A stretch of 39,060 bases of DNA from the NCBI GenBank assembly GCA_016649715.1, contig JAENXC010000026.1, positions 1 to 39,060 of the forward strand. Direction: 5' to 3'. The stretch's first letter is position 1, and each line of letters starts with the position of its first letter. Shown here piece after piece: positions 23,302 through 31,763 of this stretch. The DNA comes from Flavobacteriaceae bacterium. GTDB taxonomy: Bacteria; Bacteroidota; Bacteroidia; Flavobacteriales; Flavobacteriaceae. The notes below the pieces were generated by a model, which was not told where the DNA came from, searched no databases, and saw nothing but the letters and a program-made list of their open reading frames with translations. The position numbers and the translations under genes were made by a program.

Positions 23302-24614
23302 TGACACAATATGATAAATTAATAAAAGACCTCGCTCCCCAAAAATTTGGATTGCGAGGAAAAATTTGGATAGGCTTTTTATTAGTAGTTATTCTAGCAG
23401 CGTTATACGCATATTACCAACAATTAAATAAGGGTTTAATCATTACAGGCATGCGTGATTATGCATTGTGGGGAGTTTATATTTCAAACTTTGTGTTTTT
23501 TGTGGCCATTAGTTTAGTAGGATCTTTAGTTACTGCTATTTTAAGACTATCTGGAGTTAAATGGAGTACTCCTTTAACCAGAATATCTGAAGTAATTGCA
23601 GTAGCGGCAATTATAATGGCAGGATTAACCATTATTATAGATATGGGTCGTCCTGACAGAATTTATTATATATTTTTGCACGGCAGATTACAATCGCCTA
23701 TTATTTGGGATGTATTGGTAATTACCACTTATTTGTTGATTAGTATTTTGCTTTTGTATTATCCTCTCTTGCCAGATTTTGCAATTCTAAAAAAACACTT
23801 CCACAACAAACCGAAACTGAGTAAATGGTACGGTAAACTTTCCTTAAAATGGTCGGGTACAAAAAAACAAACCCGCATTTATAATTCTTCTATAAAAACA
23901 CTTTCAGTGCTTATTATTCCGGTAGCATTCGGAATACATACGGTAACGGCTTGGTTATTTGCAACCACCTATAGACCTGGTTGGGACAGTACCAATTTTG
24001 GGCCCTACTTTATTGCTGGAGCATTTGTTGCTGGCGCAGGCGCAGTAGTGGTAATTATGTTTGTTTTAAGGAAAATATATCACCTAGAAAATTATATAAC
24101 CGATTTACACTTTGATAAAATGGGTAAATTACTGGTCATGTTATGTTTGGTTTATTTGTATTTCAATGTAAATGAATACCTAATTCCTGCATATAAAAGT
24201 ACAAACGAAGAATCAGCTCATTTAGTTGAACTATTTTTTGGTAGTTATGCACCATTGTTTTGGACCGTAATCATAGGAGGACTTATAGTGCCTGTTATAG
24301 CTCTTGTTTTTCCAAAAGGAAGAAAACCAGTGCCGCTTTTTATAATCGCATTGTTGGTAGTACTTGGCGCCTGGTGGAAACGGTATATTATTGTAACTCC
24401 AACCTTGCTTCATCCATTTTTGCCCATTCAAGGGGTTCCAGAAAGTTGGAGACATTATTTCCCTACCGCTTTTGAGTGGACGATAACTTTTGGCACCTTA
24501 GCTTCAGCATTACTTATCATGACGTTGTTGTTTCGCTATTTGCCAATTATTCCAATACACGAAACTGCGGAAGAAAGAGGAATTTTAGAACACGATAAAA
24601 CGGAAACATTATGA
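23301..24614 (+). CDS. NrfD/PsrC-family quinone-interacting membrane subunit
   Basis: This 437-residue polytopic protein has about ten membrane segments, for example IWIGFLLVVILAALYAYY, ALWGVYISNFVFFVAISLVG and AIIMAGLTIIIDMGRPDR. The GMRDYALWG and DMGRPDRIYYIFLHGR stretches match the NrfD/PsrC/ActC core near the quinone site. It would oxidise or reduce menaquinone and exchange electrons with the ferredoxin encoded just upstream (stop/start share TAATG). The stop overlaps the next start (ATGATG). The cluster lacks ActA/ActB-like genes, so it is not a complete alternative complex III. Confidence 0.92.
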   Translation: MTQYDKLIKDLAPQKFGLRGKIWIGFLLVVILAALYAYYQQLNKGLIITGMRDYALWGVYISNFVFFVAISLVGSLVTAILRLSGVKWSTPLTRISEVIAVAAIIMAGLTIIIDMGRPDRIYYIFLHGRLQSPIIWDVLVITTYLLISILLLYYPLLPDFAILKKHFHNKPKLSKWYGKLSLKWSGTKKQTRIYNSSIKTLSVLIIPVAFGIHTVTAWLFATTYRPGWDSTNFGPYFIAGAFVAGAGAVVVIMFVLRKIYHLENYITDLHFDKMGKLLVMLCLVYLYFNVNEYLIPAYKSTNEESAHLVELFFGSYAPLFWTVIIGGLIVPVIALVFPKGRKPVPLFIIALLVVLGAWWKRYIIVTPTLLHPFLPIQGVPESWRHYFPTAFEWTITFGTLASALLIMTLLFRYLPIIPIHETAEERGILEHDKTETL

Positions 24615-25507
24615 TGAAGTCAGTTATTTTTCGAAGCAAATTAGCTACGTTGCTTTTTATGGCATTATTTGCCTTTATTGGAAGTAATGCATACAGTCAG
24701 GACGAAAAAATCGGCGCTAGACTAACCTTAGAATATGTTAAAGTCGTCAATGAAAATTCATTTTTAAAATTAGCAGCTATTTTTAAAGGAGAAGATGGTT
24801 ATGAACCTTGTCAGAATTTAAACTTTACTATTTATAAAGTTGAAGTTGACGAAGATGATGAGGAGCTTAATGCCGAAGTAAAAATAGGCGAGGCAATGAC
24901 AAACTTTGATGGAAAAGCAAAGTTTATTATTCCGGCAGAATTTATTACAACAACCAATGATTTTATTGTTAGAATTGAAGACAGTGAAATTTATGAAGAC
25001 GATGAGGAAACCATAACTGTAACAAATGCCAATATGGAAGCAGCTATTGTTGAAATAGATAGTGTGTATCATATTCAAGCACGGCTATTTACTATGGATG
25101 ATGAGCCCATTGCTGAGCAAGATGTTAAAGTAGGTCTTAAACGACTATTTGGCAGTCTAACTGTTGGAGAAGAAGATAGTTACACTACCGATGAAGATGG
25201 ATCTATTCTTGTGCCCATTCAAGAAGGATTTACCGGAAAAGACGGAAGGTTAACTTTTGAAATAGTTCTTAAAGAAAGTGATGACTTTGGCACGATTATC
25301 GCCTTTATTAACTCAGATATTGGTGTTCCTATAAAGGATGAATCCACATTCAATCAAAGAACGATGTGGTCACCGCCTACAAAGACTCCTTTATTTTTGT
25401 GGATAGTACCAAACATTATGTTAGTAGGAATTTGGTCCATCCTTTTGTTTTTAGTTATTAACTTATTTAAAATTTATAAATCTAAAATTTATAAATCTAA
25501 AATTTAA
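24611..25507 (+). CDS. Exported protein with C-terminal membrane anchor, respiratory cluster
   Basis: This protein has 298 residues from the ATG at 24611 (297 from the next codon, equally possible). The signal peptide ends near SNAYSQDEK. The mature part contains two acidic Ig/transthyretin-like beta domains (YKVEVDEDDEELNAEVKIGE and EEDSYTTDEDGSILVPIQEG). One transmembrane helix lies near the end (FLWIVPNIMLVGIWSILLFL), followed by a basic tail. Only one cysteine is present and no haem motif, so it is probably structural, displaying beta domains in the periplasm and docking the cytochromes. The tail ends in a tandem duplication, KIYKSKIYKSKI. Family not recognised. Confidence 0.72.
   Translation: MMKSVIFRSKLATLLFMALFAFIGSNAYSQDEKIGARLTLEYVKVVNENSFLKLAAIFKGEDGYEPCQNLNFTIYKVEVDEDDEELNAEVKIGEAMTNFDGKAKFIIPAEFITTTNDFIVRIEDSEIYEDDEETITVTNANMEAAIVEIDSVYHIQARLFTMDDEPIAEQDVKVGLKRLFGSLTVGEEDSYTTDEDGSILVPIQEGFTGKDGRLTFEIVLKESDDFGTIIAFINSDIGVPIKDESTFNQRTMWSPPTKTPLFLWIVPNIMLVGIWSILLFLVINLFKIYKSKIYKSKI
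25469..25506 (+). repeat. 15-bp tandem repeat at the end of the coding region
   Basis: AAAATTTATAAATCT occurs twice (25469-25483 and 25484-25498) plus an eight-base partial copy. It is in frame and encodes the KIYKS duplication. The stop lies just after, so unit gain or loss only changes the basic tail length. Confidence 0.85.
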
Positions 25508-25512
25508 TTATT

Positions 25513-25917
25513 ATGAAAACCGTGAAATATTTTATGATTATAGGAATCATTGCAATTGGTGCACTTTCTTTTACCTTGGCCATTCAAGATGAATGGGTTG
25601 TACCAGCAAAATACAAAACTATGAAAAACCCTACCGATGCAAAAGATAGTGAAAATATGGCTATTGGAAAATCCTTATATGCCAAACAATGCAGCTCTTG
25701 CCACGGTAAAAAAGGGTGGGGTGATGGTTCCAAAGCAAAAGAAATGAAAGGTGATTTAGGCGATTTTTCATCAAATACTACACAAAAAGCTACAGACGGC
25801 GAATTATACTATAAAATAACTACTGGAAGAAATGACATGCCAGCCTTCGATAAAAAAATCGCATCAGAAGATGACCGTTGGCTAGTAGTCAACTACATGA
25901 GAACCCTTGCAAAATAA
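25513..25917 (+). CDS. Small monohaem cytochrome c
   Basis: This 134-residue protein has an N-terminal hydrophobic segment (YFMIIGIIAIGALSFTLAI) serving as signal or anchor. It has one haem motif CSSCH (about 60-64) followed by GKKGWGDGS. The distal methionine lies in TTGRNDMPAFDKKI, the class I cytochrome c arrangement. It is the last gene of the cluster, 5 bases after the previous stop. It is probably the soluble or inner-membrane-tethered electron acceptor of the NrfD/ferredoxin unit. A strong terminator hairpin follows. Confidence 0.9.
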   Translation: MKTVKYFMIIGIIAIGALSFTLAIQDEWVVPAKYKTMKNPTDAKDSENMAIGKSLYAKQCSSCHGKKGWGDGSKAKEMKGDLGDFSSNTTQKATDGELYYKITTGRNDMPAFDKKIASEDDRWLVVNYMRTLAK

Positions 25918-26011
25918 AAATTGCAAGTATTCTATAAAATAAATCGAACTAAAGTGAACTGATTAGTTATTTTATAACATTAGGTTTTTATAAAAAATTT
26001 GAATTAGTTAG

Positions 26012-26057
26012 AATGAAAAAGGTGGGCTAAAATTATTTTTAGCCCACCTTTTTCATT
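26012..26057. terminator. Bidirectional terminator between the cytochrome cluster and dnaN
   Basis: There is a perfect 21-bp inverted repeat (26012-26032 with 26037-26057) around a 4-base loop. The core GGTGGGCT/AGCCCACC is flanked by an A-run and a T-run. It lies between convergent genes and can end transcripts from both sides. Confidence 0.93.
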
Positions 26058-26071
26058 ATTTTATTTCTTTG

Positions 26072-27190
26072 TTAATTATTCAGCATCACTGGCATCACAA
26101 GCATTGTTACGGTTTCTCCTTCGTCCAAACCATCAACAGGAGTAAGGATTCCTGCGCGGTTGGGAAGGCTCATTTCCAAAGAAACTTCATCGCTTGTTAG
26201 GTTGTTCAGCATTTCGGTAAGGAAACGGCTATTGAAACCAATCTGCATATCATCGCCATGGTAAGCACAGGTTAAACGCTCCTCGGCCTTGTTGCTGTAA
26301 TCAATATCTTCCGCAGAAATATTCAGTTCTGCACCCGCAATTTTCAATCGGATTTGATGTGTTGTTTTGCTGGAGAAAATTGAAACCCTTCGCACAGAAT
26401 TTAAAAATTGGTTTCTGTCAATAACCAATTTGTTTGGGTTTTCCTTCGGAATTACGGCTTCGTAGTTTGGATATTTCCCATCAATTAATCGACAGACCAT
26501 TTCCGTATTTTCAAAAATGAACTTGGCGTTGCTTTCGTTGTATTCAATAATAACATCGTCTTCACTTCCGGCAAGGATGCTTTTTAGAAGGTTCAGCGGT
26601 TTTTTTGGCATAATGAATTCCGCAGTTTGCGAAGCACTGATATCATCTCGGGTATATTTCACAAGCTTGTGTGCATCGGTAGCAACAAAAACAAGATTTT
26701 CTGTTGAAAACTGAAAGAACACGCCGCTCATCACGGGCCTTAAATCATCATTCCCCGAAGCGAAAATAGTTTTACTGATAGCTGTTGCAAGCACATCGCC
26801 CTGTACAACGGTGGAGGAAGGATCCTTTAATTCCACTGCGTTCGGAAACTCTTCGCCGCTGGCGTAGGCTAAAGCATACTTACCGTGGTTGGAACTGATT
26901 TCAACTGTATTGTTGTCTTCAACGGTAAACGTCAACGGCTGCTCTGGAAAAGTTTTTAGCGTTTCCAGCAAAAGCCTAGCGGGAATGCAGACCATCCCTT
27001 TTTCGGTGCTTTCCACTTCCAGTTTTGACGAGATAGTGGTTTCAAGATCGGAAGCTGAAACGGTGAGGGATTTTTTGTCTAAGCTGAAAAGAAAATTATC
27101 TAAAATGGGCAAACTATTGTTATTGTTGATAATACCGCCCAAAACTTGCAGTTGTTTTAATAAATACGAACTCGATACGATGAATTTCAT
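26072..27190 (-). CDS. dnaN: DNA polymerase III beta sliding clamp
   Basis: This 372-residue clamp subunit has the usual three repeats and normal length. Family segments are MKFIVSSSYLLKQLQVLGGI at the start, FPNAVELKDP, FASGNDDLRPVMSGVFF, VATDAHKLVKY, IDGKYPNYEAVIP and the C-terminal MLVMPVMLNN. It forms a ring on DNA and tethers polymerase III and repair proteins. It is monocistronic or first in its transcript, with a -7 box (27248-27255) in the gap after gldG. Linkage of gldG and dnaN is common in gliding Flavobacteriia. Confidence 0.97.
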   Translation of the reverse strand: MKFIVSSSYLLKQLQVLGGIINNNNSLPILDNFLFSLDKKSLTVSASDLETTISSKLEVESTEKGMVCIPARLLLETLKTFPEQPLTFTVEDNNTVEISSNHGKYALAYASGEEFPNAVELKDPSSTVVQGDVLATAISKTIFASGNDDLRPVMSGVFFQFSTENLVFVATDAHKLVKYTRDDISASQTAEFIMPKKPLNLLKSILAGSEDDVIIEYNESNAKFIFENTEMVCRLIDGKYPNYEAVIPKENPNKLVIDRNQFLNSVRRVSIFSSKTTHQIRLKIAGAELNISAEDIDYSNKAEERLTCAYHGDDMQIGFNSRFLTEMLNNLTSDEVSLEMSLPNRAGILTPVDGLDEGETVTMLVMPVMLNN

Positions 27191-27247
27191 TGAATATTTA
27201 TTTTTTTGATCTGAATAATGATAAATGCCTTGTTTTTAGCATACCTA

Positions 27248-27255
27248 CAAATATA
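27248..27255 (-). promoter_or_regulatory. Promoter -7 box of dnaN
   Basis: The minus strand reads TATATTTG, matching TAnnTTTG, 57 bases upstream of the dnaN start. A clear -33 TTG at the expected distance was not found. Confidence 0.5.
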
Positions 27256-27294
27256 TTTCAATTGATGTGTTTGCTAAAACAAACTTATCAACAT

Positions 27295-28986
27295 TCAACG
27301 GGTGTATTTGCGTTTGCGATAGAAGGTAAAAGCAATTCCGAAAAGAACCAATAACCCCAACGGTAGCAATAGGTTAAGTGCTTGCCACTTGCTGCGTTGT
27401 TCCGCAATTTTTTGTGGATCTAAAAATGGGACTGCAATTTGTCGTGTTCTAATGTTTATAAGTCCGCTGTCGTCAAGCAGGTAATTGACCGTGTTTAGCA
27501 AAAATTCCTTGTTTCCATAGAAAGAATTGGTCATTTTATCGAAGCCCAATTCCAATGGACGATTCCCCTGCATTTGGTTTTTTATTACGTCGCCATCGCT
27601 TATAACCATCATTTTTGAAGGTTTTCCGTCGTCGATGTTTTTCAATTCACCTTCAAGTTTTAAAGGTTTCACTCGGTTTTTGTATACCGACGTAAATTTC
27701 CCTTCCAGCAAAACCGCGAGCGGCACTTCGCCAGCGTTGTATTCATTTGGGTCAGGGCCTTCATTAACTACTTGCAGGTTTTTAGGAATTTCAACATCAA
27801 AGTCAATAGGGGCGGGAAGTCCCACAATTTTAGTGAGGGGCGAGGTGGAAAGCAGAACGGTTTTTTTGATGTTGTTCGGAAGTGTATCGATTGCGCTTGC
27901 ATAATCAAACTTTACAGCTTCTATATTTGAAACAATAGGGTGATTGTTCGCGCTGCTGCTCAACGGACTAAAAAACCACGGATAGCGGTTGTACTGGGCT
28001 TCGCGCTCATCGCCGTTGGCCAAAACGATGGGTGCGGAATACACATCCTTCACCAAATTTGGATTGATGCGGATGCCGTATTTAAAGAAGAAATCGTTCA
28101 AATTCAAATCCTTTCCAAAGGCAAAGGTTTTTCCGGTAATCGAATCAGTTTGCATTTGTGTGGCATCAAGCAGCCAAAGCGACTTTCCGCCGTTCATAAT
28201 ATATTGGTCCAGCACATATTTTTCAGCATCACTGAAAGCTTCAGTAGGGTGGGCAGCTACAATCAAATCAAAGCTTTCAAGTGCTTTCAAAGTTTTTTCA
28301 GGGTTTACGGAAACAGAATCCAATGTGAATGGAGCAATAAAATAATAATCCTTTAATGTTGAAAAGAAATCGGCAATGTAGCGGTCGTCATATTCGCCGT
28401 TACCTTTTAAAACCGCAACTTTTTTAGATTTTTCTGTGGACAGCTTTTTAAAGCCATCTGCAAATGCGTATTGCAGGTTTTGGAGCGAACTGTTCACTCT
28501 TTCTTCGGAAGTGGCACCGAGCTGGTTTTTCAATAATGGGATTTTGACCGATTTGCCGTTGTGATGCGCCAAAGCCCACGGATAAACAAGTTCCGTGCTC
28601 TGTTTTCCACTTTCGGTAACGGAAACCTGTGCGGGCGTCAACCCAAATTTTTCAAATTGTGATTGAAAAGCTTCGTTGCCTTTTTCAGTTGGATTTATGA
28701 ATTCAAATTTTATATTGTCATTGTATGCCGAAAATTCATCCAAAAGCTGTTCGGTTTCACTTTGAAGCCTTCTAAATTCGGGAGGGAAATTTCCTTTCAG
28801 AAAAACATCTACAATAAGTGGCGAATCTACTTTATCAATAATTTGTTTTGCTTCTTCGGAAAGGGTAAAACGCTTGTCTTGCGTTAGATCAAAACGTTTG
28901 TAGAAATAGTTTCCGAGGATATTCAGAAGTGCTAATCCAACAATTAGCAGCAAAAATGACTTGATATTTTTGTTTTTGTTTTTCAA
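27295..28986 (-). CDS. gldG: Gliding motility ABC transporter protein GldG
   Basis: This protein has about 563 residues from a TTG at 28986, one base after the stop of the upstream gene. A TTG 13 codons earlier would overlap it and is less likely. An N-terminal membrane helix (SFLLLIVGLALLNILGNYF) is followed by the GldG hallmark FDLTQDKRFTLS. A large periplasmic ABC-type uncharacterised domain (KKVAVLKGNGEYDDRYIADF, GGKSLWLLDA) and a C-terminal helix (LLLPLGLLVLFGIAFTFY) complete it. With GldF and the ATPase GldA, encoded elsewhere, it forms a transporter required for gliding and type IX secretion-related motility in flavobacteria. Length fits the family. Confidence 0.93.
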   Translation of the reverse strand: MKNKNKNIKSFLLLIVGLALLNILGNYFYKRFDLTQDKRFTLSEEAKQIIDKVDSPLIVDVFLKGNFPPEFRRLQSETEQLLDEFSAYNDNIKFEFINPTEKGNEAFQSQFEKFGLTPAQVSVTESGKQSTELVYPWALAHHNGKSVKIPLLKNQLGATSEERVNSSLQNLQYAFADGFKKLSTEKSKKVAVLKGNGEYDDRYIADFFSTLKDYYFIAPFTLDSVSVNPEKTLKALESFDLIVAAHPTEAFSDAEKYVLDQYIMNGGKSLWLLDATQMQTDSITGKTFAFGKDLNLNDFFFKYGIRINPNLVKDVYSAPIVLANGDEREAQYNRYPWFFSPLSSSANNHPIVSNIEAVKFDYASAIDTLPNNIKKTVLLSTSPLTKIVGLPAPIDFDVEIPKNLQVVNEGPDPNEYNAGEVPLAVLLEGKFTSVYKNRVKPLKLEGELKNIDDGKPSKMMVISDGDVIKNQMQGNRPLELGFDKMTNSFYGNKEFLLNTVNYLLDDSGLINIRTRQIAVPFLDPQKIAEQRSKWQALNLLLPLGLLVLFGIAFTFYRKRKYTR

Positions 28987-28987
28987 A

Positions 28988-29623
28988 TTATAATTCTGTA
29001 CAGAAATCGTTGTAATAATCGGCAATCTTCTTTATATCTTGAGCAATATATTCTTTAGACTTTAATTTCTTCATTAACCCAGAACAATTCCCAAAATATT
29101 CTTTTCTTTTTTTCCTAAGAACCATTTTTAAGTCTTCAACGGAATCAGAGCCTTTCTTTTTTATATAATAATGTGAAATTTTTAAACTGTATGGGCCTCC
29201 AATACGAATGTTCTGCCCATTAAAAGAAGTACTGTAACTACCAGATTTGGGGGCATTTATATAATCTTCGTTCGCAAGCTGTCTCTCTGTTTTTTGGGTA
29301 GAAAAGGACTCAATATATTTTGCATAGGCAACTAATTCGCCTTCAGAAAGGACAATTAATAATTCAGGTTTTTTGTCAATAAAAATATATTCAAAAACTT
29401 CATATGGTTTTTCATTGAAGGAAATTCTTTTTACATCGAAACCATCAAATGTATCTGGTTCTTCATCAAGGTTTAGTCGGAACTCGATATTTAATTTTTG
29501 AGTAATATCTGCAAATCCTTCATATAAAGAGCCGTCTATAAATGTTATAGTTGCAAGTTTTGGCTGAGCCCATGACGACGTTGCGAATACCAGAAAAAAT
29601 ATAAAAATGAAACATCTTCTCAT
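28988..29623 (-). CDS. Secreted protein of unknown function between gldF and gldG
   Basis: This 211-residue protein has a cleavable signal peptide (CFIFIFFLVFATSSWAQ). The mature part begins with beta-strands (ATITFIDGSLYEGFADI, VFEYIFIDKKPELLIVLSEG) and ends in a lysine-rich helical region (KMVLRKKRKEYFGNCSGLMKKLKSKEY). I do not recognise a family. It overlaps gldF by 4 bases and ends 1 base before the gldG start, so it is translated within the gldFG unit. In most flavobacteria gldF and gldG adjoin directly, so this looks like a lineage-specific insertion. Its codon and base use are more AT-rich than the flanking gld genes by eye. Confidence 0.8.
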   Translation of the reverse strand: MRRCFIFIFFLVFATSSWAQPKLATITFIDGSLYEGFADITQKLNIEFRLNLDEEPDTFDGFDVKRISFNEKPYEVFEYIFIDKKPELLIVLSEGELVAYAKYIESFSTQKTERQLANEDYINAPKSGSYSTSFNGQNIRIGGPYSLKISHYYIKKKGSDSVEDLKMVLRKKRKEYFGNCSGLMKKLKSKEYIAQDIKKIADYYNDFCTEL

Positions 29624-30327
29624 TTTCTTTTCAGCTTAAAAATGGTAAGCGCTATGAAAAACACGGTAACGCTCAAAAAGTAAATCAAATCCCGAGTGTC
29701 CAAAACCCCACGGGCCACACTGTCAAAATGCGCTTTCATTCCAAGTTCAGAAATATTGAAACTCGAAGAGGAAAATCCGTCAAATCCGTAATAAAGAGCA
29801 AAACAAAGAAAAACGGCAATAATAAAAGCGACGATTTGATTTTGTGAAAGTGTGGATGAAAATATGCCGATGGAAGTGTAGGCCAAAACCAAAAAAAGCA
29901 GTCCGATATACGAGCCAATGGTGCTGCCAACGTCCCAATTTCCTGGCGGATTGCCCAATTCCGAAATGGCGAAAACATATAATACCGTTGGTATTAATGC
30001 AATTAAAATCAAGATTACGGCACCGAAATATTTCCCCAAAACTATTTGTTTCAAGGAGATTGGTTTTGTGAACAACAGTTCCAAGGTGCCCATTTTCATT
30101 TCATCGCTAAAGGCGCGCATACACACGGCGGGAATTAAAAAAAGCAAAACCCAAGGTGCAAGTTCAAAAAAAGGGGAAAGGTCAGCAAAACCAGAATCGA
30201 GTATGTTGTAATTTCCGCTGAAAACCCAAAGAAACAAACCGTTTATCACCAAAAAAACGGCAATAACCAAATACCCAATGGTGCTGGAAAAGAAGGAATT
30301 TATTTCGCGTTTTATTATTGAGAACAT
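29620..30327 (-). CDS. gldF: Gliding motility ABC transporter permease GldF
   Basis: This 235-residue permease has six membrane segments (for example IGYLVIAVFLVINGLFLWVF and YIGLLFLVLAYTSIGIF). The ABC-2 type signature DEMKMGTLELLFTKPISLKQ lies near residues 75-94. It starts MFSIIKREINSFFSSTIGYL as in other GldF proteins. It pairs with GldG and the ATPase GldA. It is the second part of an apparent operon, 10 bases after the ABM-domain gene, and its stop overlaps the following secreted-protein gene by 4 bases. Confidence 0.94.
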   Translation of the reverse strand: MFSIIKREINSFFSSTIGYLVIAVFLVINGLFLWVFSGNYNILDSGFADLSPFFELAPWVLLFLIPAVCMRAFSDEMKMGTLELLFTKPISLKQIVLGKYFGAVILILIALIPTVLYVFAISELGNPPGNWDVGSTIGSYIGLLFLVLAYTSIGIFSSTLSQNQIVAFIIAVFLCFALYYGFDGFSSSSFNISELGMKAHFDSVARGVLDTRDLIYFLSVTVFFIALTIFKLKRK

Positions 30328-30337
30328 TAGAATCTAA

Positions 30338-30634
30338 TTAATTTAAACGGTAAAGTGTATCGACACTCCAAGCCTCAGCTTTTGCACTAAACATTGGTTT
30401 TGTAACGCTCCAGACTTCCTTAAAAAGCTTGCTCGTTCTATAGTTTTCCAAATCAGTTTCCTTATTCCAACGGCTGTAAGTGAAAAAGATTGTTTCGTCA
30501 TTTTTGTCGCGATAAAGTTCCAAAAAGGTACATCCGGGGAAATTTCGGATTTTCTCTTTAACTACTTCGAAATTAGCCAGAAAAGTAGAAACCTTATCCT
30601 TTTCCAATTGCATTTTCACGATTCTTGTGAACAT
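30338..30634 (-). CDS. Antibiotic biosynthesis monooxygenase (ABM) domain protein
   Basis: This 98-residue protein starts at MFTRIVKMQLEKDK. The longer open frame upstream overlaps the SAM hydrolase gene in another frame and is rejected. The ABM ferredoxin-like fold pattern is visible in VKEKIRNFPGCTFLELY, DNETIFFTYSRW-like spacing (DETIFFTYSRWNKETDLENY) and the helix SKLFKEVWSVTKPMF. Members act as small cofactor-free oxygenases, haem-degrading enzymes or stress proteins, and the substrate is not deducible. It lies between the SAM hydrolase-type gene and gldF on the same strand. Confidence 0.85.
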   Translation of the reverse strand: MFTRIVKMQLEKDKVSTFLANFEVVKEKIRNFPGCTFLELYRDKNDETIFFTYSRWNKETDLENYRTSKLFKEVWSVTKPMFSAKAEAWSVDTLYRLN

Positions 30635-30704
30635 AATTTTTATTAAATTCCAAACATCAAATTTAAAAAACTTCTCCGCCATTGGGGGAGACCGGGAAGG
30701 GGGG

Positions 30705-31535
30705 CTAAACAAAAGTAACCATAATTGCATCCCTATAGTCCAAACCGAACAGGGAAGCTGCGCCGCCCACGGTTTTGGAACTGCTTTTGTAAATGGCCAA
30801 TTCCAGATAGTTGGAGGAATTCCAAAGCGCCAGTCTTTTTCCGTCTTCCTCACGTTTTCCCGGGGCATTTTCAAAATTGATGGCGTCGCTGTAATGAGTG
30901 TGTATTTTGTTGAAATTTGCCGTTCTGGCATTTATTATGAATTCTCTGCCGCGACCCACTTCTTCAAACATTTTTTTGGTAATATTACTGATCACGTTTC
31001 CGTAATTGTCAATATAAATAACGCTGCCGCTGATTAGGCTTTCTTCGTTTTTTATTACTGGCCGAATGCCCGTCAGTTCTTTAATCTCCGTAATATTTTT
31101 ACCGATGACGTCCAGCGTTCCGCCCCGCGCAATGTGGCTGGCTACTTTCACAAAAACATCCAAAACAGGGAAATTGCTGATCACGCGATCGTGAATGTTT
31201 ATTTCTACAATTTTTTCGGGTTTTATTTCGGAAGTGAGCATTGAAATTATCCCATTATCCGCACAGACAAAATAATGCCCATCCATAAAAACCACAATGT
31301 GTTTATTTTCAGGGCTCAGTTCAGAATCCACCCCAATTATGTGAATACTTCCCTGCGGAAAACTCTTGTATGCATTTTGAATGATATAAGCCGCCTCCTG
31401 AAGATGGAAAGGCGAAATAGAGTGTGAGATATCAACAATTTTGGCATCCTCCATTTCTGTGTAAATAGCTCCTTTTACCGCCCCAACAAAGTGATCCTTC
31501 TCCCCAAAGTCAGTAGTAAGTGTGATTATGGCCAT
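30705..31535 (-). CDS. SAM hydroxide adenosyltransferase/hydrolase (DUF62) family protein
   Basis: This 276-residue protein starts MAIITLTTDFGEKDHFVGAV, the DUF62 signature (TTDFG...D). VDISHSISPFHLQEAAYII, FVCADNGIISML and the C-terminal DYRDAIMVTFV also match. Family members convert S-adenosylmethionine to adenosine plus methionine using hydroxide and are homologous to the fluorinase and chlorinase. The NYGNVISNI motif lines the SAM pocket. It is divergent from phoH, a common flavobacterial arrangement, and is the first gene of the strand's run toward ABM and gldF. Confidence 0.92.
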   Translation of the reverse strand: MAIITLTTDFGEKDHFVGAVKGAIYTEMEDAKIVDISHSISPFHLQEAAYIIQNAYKSFPQGSIHIIGVDSELSPENKHIVVFMDGHYFVCADNGIISMLTSEIKPEKIVEINIHDRVISNFPVLDVFVKVASHIARGGTLDVIGKNITEIKELTGIRPVIKNEESLISGSVIYIDNYGNVISNITKKMFEEVGRGREFIINARTANFNKIHTHYSDAINFENAPGKREEDGKRLALWNSSNYLELAIYKSSSKTVGGAASLFGLDYRDAIMVTFV

Positions 31536-31582
31536 AAAAGGATTGTTGATATTTTCTTAAAAGAGTTACCACAAAAATAGGT

Positions 31583-31605
31583 TACTTTTGTTAGTGGCAA
31601 AACTA
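31583..31605. promoter_or_regulatory. Divergent -7 boxes between the SAM hydrolase and phoH genes
   Basis: TACTTTTG on the plus strand (31583-31590) and TAGTTTTG on the minus strand (31598-31605) both match TAnnTTTG. The first would give phoH a leader of about 170 bases, the second the SAM hydrolase gene one of about 55. No good -33 TTG elements were found. Confidence 0.38.
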
Positions 31606-31700
31606 TTTTTGATTATTAAAAAAAAATATTCAGCCCTGATAATTATCGTATTTAACTTATTATTGCTTAAATGATTTTGACAGTAAATTTTTCCAAAAAT

Positions 31701-31755
31701 CTAACGTCTCACGTCTAAAACCTACCTGCCGGCAGGCAGGTCTAACGTCTAAAAA
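31701..31755 (+). repeat. Heptamer words around a GC-rich inverted repeat before phoH
   Basis: Heptamers CTAACGT, CTCACGT, CTAAAAC (31701-31721) and CTAACGT, CTAAAAA (31742-31755) flank CCTACCTGCC/GGCAGGCAGG (31721-31740). The latter is a loopless inverted repeat with one mismatch. It ends 8 bases before the TTG start of phoH. Confidence 0.7.
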
Positions 31756-31763
31756 AAAGCCTT

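Noticed and set aside
24611-25507. FixH-like or haem-binding role for the anchored protein
   Set aside because: No haem motif, and the beta-domain content and single C-terminal helix do not match FixH.
19846-25917. Cluster as alternative complex III (actABCDEF)
   Set aside because: No pentahaem ActA, no ActB with its large molybdopterin-like domain and no ActD/ActF pair. Only the NrfD and ferredoxin elements are shared.
30338-30931. A longer 197-aa version of the ABM-domain gene
   Set aside because: The extra N-terminal part is the antisense-free shadow of the SAM hydrolase 3' region and looks like translated non-coding sequence. The conserved domain begins at the ATG at 30634.
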